The notes under the pieces were generated by a model that was given only the letters and a program-made list of their open reading frames with translations, made no database searches and had not been told where the DNA came from. A stretch of 10,418 nt of DNA from the NCBI GenBank assembly GCA_023433655.1, contig JAEYUE010000181.1:1-10418 (forward strand). Reading direction: 5' to 3'. Origin of the DNA: Pseudomonadota bacterium. Lineage in GTDB: Bacteria; Pseudomonadota; Alphaproteobacteria; Caulobacterales; Caulobacteraceae. Positions 5,944 to 10,418 of the stretch are shown here, in pieces; within the stretch, counting starts at the first letter, position 1; every line of letters begins with the position of its first letter. A program made the position numbers and the translations under genes.

Positions 5944-6876
5944 ATGCACAGACAGGCCCTGATCATCGACTGCGACCCCGGGGTGGACGACGCCGTCGCC
6001 CTGATGCTGGCGTTCGGCGCGCCGGCGCTGGAGGTGCTGGCGGTGACCGCGGTCGGCGGCAACGTGCCGGTGGAGAAGACGGCGCGGAACGCGCGCATGC
6101 TGCGCCGGATCGCCGGGCGGGAGGACGTGCCGGTGTTCATGGGCGCGGCGCGGCCGCTGCGGCGCGAGCCGGCAGGAGCCGGGGAGTTCCACGGGGCGGA
6201 GGGGCTGGGCGACCTCGAGCCGTTCGAGCCGGATGCTCCGTGTGCGGACGGCCACGCGGCCGACGCCATCGTGCGTCTGGTCGGGGAGCGGCCGGCGGGG
6301 TCCGTCGCCCTGGCGGTGCTGGGGCCGATGACCAATCTGGCGCTGGCGCTGCGCAAGGCGCCGGACCTGGCGCAGCGACTGGGGCCGGTGGCGGTGATGG
6401 GCGGGGCGCGCAGCGAGGGCGGCAACATCACGGCTTCGGCGGAATTCAACGTCTGGGCCGATCCGGAGGCGGCGGCGGAGGTGCTGGCCAGCGGCTGCGA
6501 GGTGGTCATGTTCGGGCTCGACGTCACCCACCAGGTGCGGGCGACGGACGGGCGGATCGCGGCGCTGGAGGGGGCTGGGACGCCGATGGCGGCGACGGCC
6601 GCGGCGATGATGCGCTTCTCGCAGCGGATCGAGCGGGAGATCGTCGGCTGGGACGCCCCGCCGGTGCACGACCTGTGCCCGGTGGCCTGGCTGGCGAGGC
6701 CGTCGCGGTTCGAACTGGCCGCTTGCCGCATCGCCGTCGAGACGGAGAGCGAGCTGACCCGCGGGCATACGGCGGTGGAGTTCCGAGCGGCCGTGGCGGG
6801 CGCGCTGCCGCACCGCTGGGCGACGACAGCGGACGCCGACGGGGTGTTCGACCTGCTGGCGGCGGCCGTGGCCTGA
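5944..6876 (+). CDS. Inosine/uridine-preferring nucleoside hydrolase
   Basis: This 310-residue protein, of normal family length, hydrolyses the N-glycosidic bond of ribonucleosides to base and ribose. The calcium-binding motif is intact: DCDPGVDDA gives Asp11, Asp15 and Asp16, and Asp243 in VHDLCPV completes the site. Asn161, Glu167 and Asn169 (NITASAEFN) match the ribose-binding residues of the Crithidia enzyme (160, 166, 168), and His242 matches its catalytic His241. GPMTNLAL at 127-134 is also conserved. The set resembles both the IU-type and RihA/RihB groups, so purine versus pyrimidine preference is left open. No signal peptide is seen. A GGGAGGG ribosome binding site lies just before the ATG. 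The ribokinase two genes downstream would phosphorylate the released ribose, giving a salvage route. Confidence 0.94.
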   Translation: MHRQALIIDCDPGVDDAVALMLAFGAPALEVLAVTAVGGNVPVEKTARNARMLRRIAGREDVPVFMGAARPLRREPAGAGEFHGAEGLGDLEPFEPDAPCADGHAADAIVRLVGERPAGSVALAVLGPMTNLALALRKAPDLAQRLGPVAVMGGARSEGGNITASAEFNVWADPEAAAEVLASGCEVVMFGLDVTHQVRATDGRIAALEGAGTPMAATAAAMMRFSQRIEREIVGWDAPPVHDLCPVAWLARPSRFELAACRIAVETESELTRGHTAVEFRAAVAGALPHRWATTADADGVFDLLAAAVA

Positions 6877-6933
6877 GGCGGGCTTCCGTCCGGCCGCGCC
6901 GTGGGGTTTGATGGGGCGACAGAGGAGGCGGCG

Positions 6934-7455
6934 ATGAGCCCGACGACACCCCCGATCCACAGCGGCGCCGTGGCGGCCGTGGCCGAGCTGCTGGCGTCGG
7001 CGCGGCTGATGGCGCTGGGCGTCAACCGGCCGGACGGCTGGCCGCAGGTGACCACGGTCGGCTACGTCGCCGACGGGCTGAAGCTGTATTTCGTCATCGC
7101 CCGCGACAGCCAGAAGTTCGCCAACATCCAGGCCGATCCGCGCGTCTCCGTGGCGATCCGCCCCGAGGGGGCCGAGGCGGACACGGTGGGGGTCTCGATC
7201 GCCGGCCGGGCCGAGGAGGTCGCCGACCCGGCCGAGGTCGAGCGCATCAACCGCATGGTGTTCGAACGCTATCCCGAGGCGCGCGCCTTCTGCCCGGGCG
7301 GCGCCTCGGTGGCGGTGATGCGGCTGGTCCCCGAGATCATCGCCCCGGTGGCGGTGATCGGCGGCCGCAGCCGGGCCCAGACCTACGCCATCGGCGAGGG
7401 TGGGGCGCCGGAGCCGGAGCCCGGCGCGGGCCGCGGCGTCTCGGCGCTGTTTTAG
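6934..7455 (+). CDS. Pyridoxamine 5'-phosphate oxidase-like split-barrel protein
   Basis: This 173-residue protein has the flavin-binding split-barrel fold of the PNPOx-like superfamily. Residues 14-110 carry the typical pattern: a helix, then ALGVNRPDGWPQVTTVGYV, then a strand LYFVIARDSQKFANIQADPRVSVAI, in which the SxK-FxNI-DPRV stretch is the flavin-phosphate signature. The C-terminal half (112-173) lacks the PNPOx dimer/substrate domain, so true pyridoxamine-phosphate oxidase activity is unlikely; an FMN or F420-type reductase or flavin-binding protein is more plausible. The C-terminal tail is Gly/Pro-rich and looks disordered. An upstream in-frame GTG at 6901 was rejected because GAGGAGG lies at the right distance from the ATG at 6934. 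It sits between nucleoside hydrolase and ribokinase, 57 bases after the former and 1 base before the latter; its role there is unclear. Confidence 0.85.
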   Translation: MSPTTPPIHSGAVAAVAELLASARLMALGVNRPDGWPQVTTVGYVADGLKLYFVIARDSQKFANIQADPRVSVAIRPEGAEADTVGVSIAGRAEEVADPAEVERINRMVFERYPEARAFCPGGASVAVMRLVPEIIAPVAVIGGRSRAQTYAIGEGGAPEPEPGAGRGVSALF

Positions 7456-7456
7456 G

Positions 7457-8317
7457 ATGGCGGACAGGGTGAGGCTCACGGTTGTCGGTTCGATCAACCT
7501 CGACCTCGTCGCGGCGGCGCCGAAACTGCCCCGGGCGGGGGAGACGGTGACCGGGGCGACGCTGGCGCGGCACCCGGGCGGCAAGGGCGCCAACCAGGCG
7601 CTGGCGGCGCGGCGGCTGGGGGCGGAGGTGCGCCTGATCGGCCGGGTCGGCGACGACGCCATGGCGGACGAGGCGACGGCGCTGCTGGCGGCGGACGGCG
7701 TCGACCTGTCGGGGGTGGCGCGCGATGCGGACGCGCCGACGGGGGTCGCCCTGATCGCGGTCGAGCCGCACGGCGAGAACCAGATCGTGGTGGCGGCCGG
7801 GGCCAACCATCGTGTCGGCCCGACGCAGCTGCCGGCCCGCATCGAGGGGCCGCTGGTGCTGCAGCTGGAGCTGCCGATCGAAACGGTCGAGGCGGCGGTC
7901 GGCCGGGCGACGGACTTCGTCTGCATCAATCTGGCGCCGGCCCAGCCGGTGTCGGACCTGCTGCTGCGCCGGGCCGACCTGATCATCGTCAACGAGGGCG
8001 AGGCCGAATTCTACGGCGAGGCCCTGCACCACGGCGGCGGCCGGGTGGTGGTGACCAGGGGGGCGAAGGGCGCGGCGCTCTACGAAGGCGGCGAGAGGGT
8101 CGCCGAGGCCAGGCCGCCGCACGTGCGGGCGGTGGACGCGACGGGCGCCGGAGACGCCTTCGTGGGCGCTATCACCGTCGCCCTGCTGGAGGGGATGGCG
8201 CCGGAGACGGCGCTGAGGTTCGCCTGCGCCGCCGGGGCGCTGGCGGCGACACGGCCGGGGGCCCAGCCGTCGCTGCCGACGCGGGCCGAGGTCGAGGCCA
8301 TCATTACAGGGACGTAA
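7457..8317 (+). CDS. rbsK: Ribokinase (PfkB family)
   Basis: This 286-residue PfkB-family sugar kinase phosphorylates D-ribose with ATP to ribose 5-phosphate. The N-terminal GSINLDLV (11-18) and the substrate motif HPGGKGANQA (39-48) are ribokinase-type. The C-terminal signature DATGAGDAF (227-235) carries the anion hole and the catalytic base Asp233. NEGEAEF near residue 180 is the nucleotide-side motif. The length is slightly short for ribokinase (about 300) but complete. The ATG at 7457 follows the previous stop after one base (TAG-G-ATG), with no separate strong ribosome binding site, so translation is probably coupled. The frame is open back to 7400, inside the preceding gene, but that part is not conserved-looking. 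With the nucleoside hydrolase it forms a ribose salvage pair. Deoxyribose or another pentose as substrate cannot be excluded. Confidence 0.93.
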   Translation: MADRVRLTVVGSINLDLVAAAPKLPRAGETVTGATLARHPGGKGANQALAARRLGAEVRLIGRVGDDAMADEATALLAADGVDLSGVARDADAPTGVALIAVEPHGENQIVVAAGANHRVGPTQLPARIEGPLVLQLELPIETVEAAVGRATDFVCINLAPAQPVSDLLLRRADLIIVNEGEAEFYGEALHHGGGRVVVTRGAKGAALYEGGERVAEARPPHVRAVDATGAGDAFVGAITVALLEGMAPETALRFACAAGALAATRPGAQPSLPTRAEVEAIITGT

Positions 8318-8318
8318 C

Positions 8319-8347
8319 TTGGGAGGCAGGAAGGGGGCTGGCAGGGT
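8319..8347 (+). promoter_or_regulatory. Candidate promoter for the M16 protease gene
   Basis: TTGGGA (8319-8324), 17 bases, then CAGGGT (8342-8347), in the 66-base gap between the ribokinase stop and the protease start. It has the same layout as TTGGGC-N17-TAGGGA before the D-cysteine desulfhydrase gene. The predicted start near 8354 leaves a leader of about 30 bases. The -10 is a poor match to general consensus. Confidence 0.3.
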
Positions 8348-8383
8348 CGCGATCCTGTTTCCGACGACCGTCCGGGGGACCCC

Positions 8384-10418
8384 ATGATGACCCGCACCGC
8401 CGCCCTGCTGGGCGCCTCGCTTCTCGTCCTCGCCAGCCCCGCCCTGGCCCAGGAGGCCGCGCCTATCGAGGTGCCGGCGCTCGAGTTCCAGCATCGCGAA
8501 CTGGCCAATGGGCTGGACGTCTACGCCATGCCCGACCCCACAGCCGGAACGGTGACGGTGACCCTGTGGTACGACGTCGGCGGCAAGGACGATCCGGAGG
8601 GACGCTCGGGCTTCGCCCACCTGTTCGAGCACATCCTGAGCCGCAAGACGGCCAACCTGCCCTACGGCCAGATCTCGACCATGGTCGAGAACGCCGGCGG
8701 CACGCGCAACGCCTCCACCGGCCAGGACTTCACCAACTACTACGAGACGGTGCCGCCGCAGTATCTGGAGACCATGCTGTGGACCCACGCCGAGCGCATG
8801 GCCCGGCCGGTGGTCGACCAGGAGGTGTTCGACACCGAGCGGTCGATCGTCCAGGAGGAGCTGCGCCAGCGCGTCTACGCGCCGCCCTACGGCCGGCTGC
8901 AGCGCTTCGTCATCGGCGACAACAGCTTCGACGAGAGCATCTACCGGCGCAGCGTGATCGGCTCCCTCGAGGAGCTGAACTCCGCGCGGATCGACGACGC
9001 GCGGGCCTTCCACGAGGCCTACTATCGCCCGGCCAATGCGACGATGATCGTCTCGGGCAATTTCGACCCGGCCCAGCTGGATCGCTGGGTCGACCAGTAT
9101 TTCGCCGACATCCCCAATCCGGACCGGCCCACACCGGCGTTCGAGCGGCCGGTCGAGACGCCGCGGACCCAGCCCCGGCTGGTGGAGGCCTACGCTCCGA
9201 ACGTGCCCCTGCCGGCGGTGGCGGCGATCTTCCCCGGCGTGGCGGCCGACCACGCCGACGCGCCGGCGCTGGACGTGCTGCAGGCGATCATGTCGCGCGG
9301 CGAGAGCTCGCGGCTGTACCAGGCCCTGGTCTACGAGACCCAGCTGGCCGCCAACGCAGGGTTCGGCCAGAACGACATGGAGGAGGACGGGGTGATCACC
9401 GTCTCGGCCACCGTCGCCCAGGGCAAGGCCATACCGGATGTCGAGGCGGCGCTGAACGCGGAGCTGGAGCGGGTGCGCACGGCGCCGGTGACGGCGGCCG
9501 AGCTGAACGAGGCGAAGACCGAGATCGTCGCCGCGGCGCTGCGCCAGCGCGAGACCGCATCGGGGCGCGCCTTCATCCTCGGCCAGTCGATCGTGTCGCA
9601 GAACGATCCGCGCGCCGCCGACGAACGGCTGGCGGCGGTGCAGCGGGTGACGGCGGAGGACGTGCAGCGGGTGGCGCAGCAGTATCTGGACGAGCGGGCG
9701 CGGGTGTCGATCCGGTACCAGGACGAAAGCGCCCGGCCGGAAGGCGTGCCCGAGGACAGCTGGCGCAATCCGGCCCCGGTCCCGACCTTCCTGAGCGTGC
9801 CGCCGGCGGTGCTGCCGCCGCACGAACTGCTGCCCGAGGGGCGGCGCATGGCGCCGCCGCCGCTGGGCGAGGCGCGCGAGGCCGTGACCCCGGCGGTGGC
9901 CGAGCGCACCCTGCCGAACGGCTTGCGAGTCATCGTGGCGAAGTCGACGGACCTGCCGATCATGAACGCCCAGCTGGTGCTGGGCGGGGGGGCGGCGGCC
10001 GACCCGGCGGAGCGGCCCGGGCTGGCGACGATGACGGCGGGGCTGGCCACCCAGGGCGCGGGCGGGCGTTCAGCCCCCGAGATCGCGCGGACGCTGGAGG
10101 CGCTGGGCGCCAACATCGGCGGCGGGGCCGGTTCTGACGCCACCCAGATGTTCGTCTCGGCCCCGATCGCCTCGGCTGACGCGGTCGGCGCGGTGCTGGC
10201 CGATGTGGTGCAGCGCCCGGACTTCGCCGAGGCCGAGGTGGCCCGCAGCCGCACCCAGGCCGTCAACGGCCTCCGCGTGAACCTGCGCCAGCCCGGGCCG
10301 CTGGCCTCGCTGGTGCTGAACCGGCTGGTGTACGGGGCCGCGCCCTACGGGGCGCCGACCTCAGGCACCCCGACCTCGGTGGCGGCGATCACCCGCGACG
10401 AGGTGGTCGCCTTCCACG
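8384..10418 (+). CDS. Secreted M16-family zinc metalloprotease, 5' part
   Basis: The frame stays open from the ATG at 8384 through the right edge (678 codons visible), so the 3' end is missing; tandem-domain M16 proteases are usually about 900-950 residues. Residues 1-22 form a Sec signal peptide (MMTRTAALLG start, hydrophobic core, ALA before Gln23), placing it in the periplasm. The first M16 domain begins near residue 35 and holds the inverted zinc motif HLFEH at 79-83, with Glu82 as catalytic base and Glu159 (ERSIVQEE) as third ligand. FHEAYYRPANATMIVSGNF near 209-227 is the conserved start of the partner domain. A second M16 domain starts near residue 505 (ERTLPNGLRVIV) but has no HxxEH, as usual for the inactive half. 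It likely degrades peptides in the periplasm. A GGGGGA ribosome binding site precedes the start. An ATG at 8387 is an equal alternative. Confidence 0.93.
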   Translation, partial: MMTRTAALLGASLLVLASPALAQEAAPIEVPALEFQHRELANGLDVYAMPDPTAGTVTVTLWYDVGGKDDPEGRSGFAHLFEHILSRKTANLPYGQISTMVENAGGTRNASTGQDFTNYYETVPPQYLETMLWTHAERMARPVVDQEVFDTERSIVQEELRQRVYAPPYGRLQRFVIGDNSFDESIYRRSVIGSLEELNSARIDDARAFHEAYYRPANATMIVSGNFDPAQLDRWVDQYFADIPNPDRPTPAFERPVETPRTQPRLVEAYAPNVPLPAVAAIFPGVAADHADAPALDVLQAIMSRGESSRLYQALVYETQLAANAGFGQNDMEEDGVITVSATVAQGKAIPDVEAALNAELERVRTAPVTAAELNEAKTEIVAAALRQRETASGRAFILGQSIVSQNDPRAADERLAAVQRVTAEDVQRVAQQYLDERARVSIRYQDESARPEGVPEDSWRNPAPVPTFLSVPPAVLPPHELLPEGRRMAPPPLGEAREAVTPAVAERTLPNGLRVIVAKSTDLPIMNAQLVLGGGAAADPAERPGLATMTAGLATQGAGGRSAPEIARTLEALGANIGGGAGSDATQMFVSAPIASADAVGAVLADVVQRPDFAEAEVARSRTQAVNGLRVNLRQPGPLASLVLNRLVYGAAPYGAPTSGTPTSVAAITRDEVVAFH

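Noticed and set aside
5710..7992. 760-residue open frame on the minus strand, with an overlapping 640-residue one at 5133-7055
   Set aside because: Low-complexity Arg/Ser/Pro/Ala composition antisense to the racemase, nucleoside hydrolase and split-barrel genes, each of which has clear catalytic motifs.
7337..9823. 828-residue open frame on the minus strand
   Set aside because: It is antisense to the split-barrel, ribokinase and M16 genes, is rich in Arg/His/Gln, and shows no domain. High-GC coding DNA routinely leaves such frames open.
8566..10137. 523-residue plus-strand frame
   Set aside because: It lies in another frame inside the M16 gene, is Arg/Gly-rich and has no start signal, whereas the M16 frame carries a signal peptide and HxxEH.

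Overview
The window is very GC-rich coding DNA, roughly 70% G+C by eye, with dense genes and short gaps. Protein families, codon use and 'GCTAGGG'-type -10 elements suggest an alphaproteobacterium, most likely Caulobacteraceae (Brevundimonas/Caulobacter-like). That assignment is inference; there is no rRNA or other phylogenetic marker. I see no tRNA, rRNA, CRISPR, IS element, integrase or phage gene. This reads as ordinary chromosomal metabolism rather than an accessory island.

Left part (1-2184). The 3' part of an alpha/beta-hydrolase-OsmC fusion gene runs rightwards and converges on a leftward TetR-family regulator, with a GC hairpin between them. A 315-base intergenic region follows. It holds a leftward candidate general-stress (EcfG/SigT-type) promoter and a rightward housekeeping-type promoter for a small stand-alone BLUF blue-light sensor.

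Middle (2209-5166). A D-cysteine desulfhydrase-family PLP enzyme has its own candidate promoter. It converges on two leftward genes: a NAD(P)H-dependent FMN/quinone reductase and, upstream of it, a 422-residue DUF819 membrane protein (putative transporter). A 10-bp hairpin separates these last two.

Right part (5244-10418). Divergent from the DUF819 gene, four closely spaced genes run rightwards as a probable operon: Asp/Glu racemase, nucleoside hydrolase, a pyridoxamine-phosphate-oxidase-like flavin protein, and ribokinase. The last two are separated by a single base. Nucleoside hydrolase releases ribose and ribokinase phosphorylates it, so the core of the operon looks like nucleoside/ribose salvage. 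After a 66-base gap with a candidate promoter comes a secreted M16 zinc metalloprotease, which stays open through the right edge.

No clear novel defence or mobile system is present. The least-understood element is the DUF819 membrane protein facing an amino-acid racemase, near an enzyme that may act on D-cysteine. This could be an amino-acid (possibly D-amino-acid) handling neighbourhood, but that is guilt by association only.
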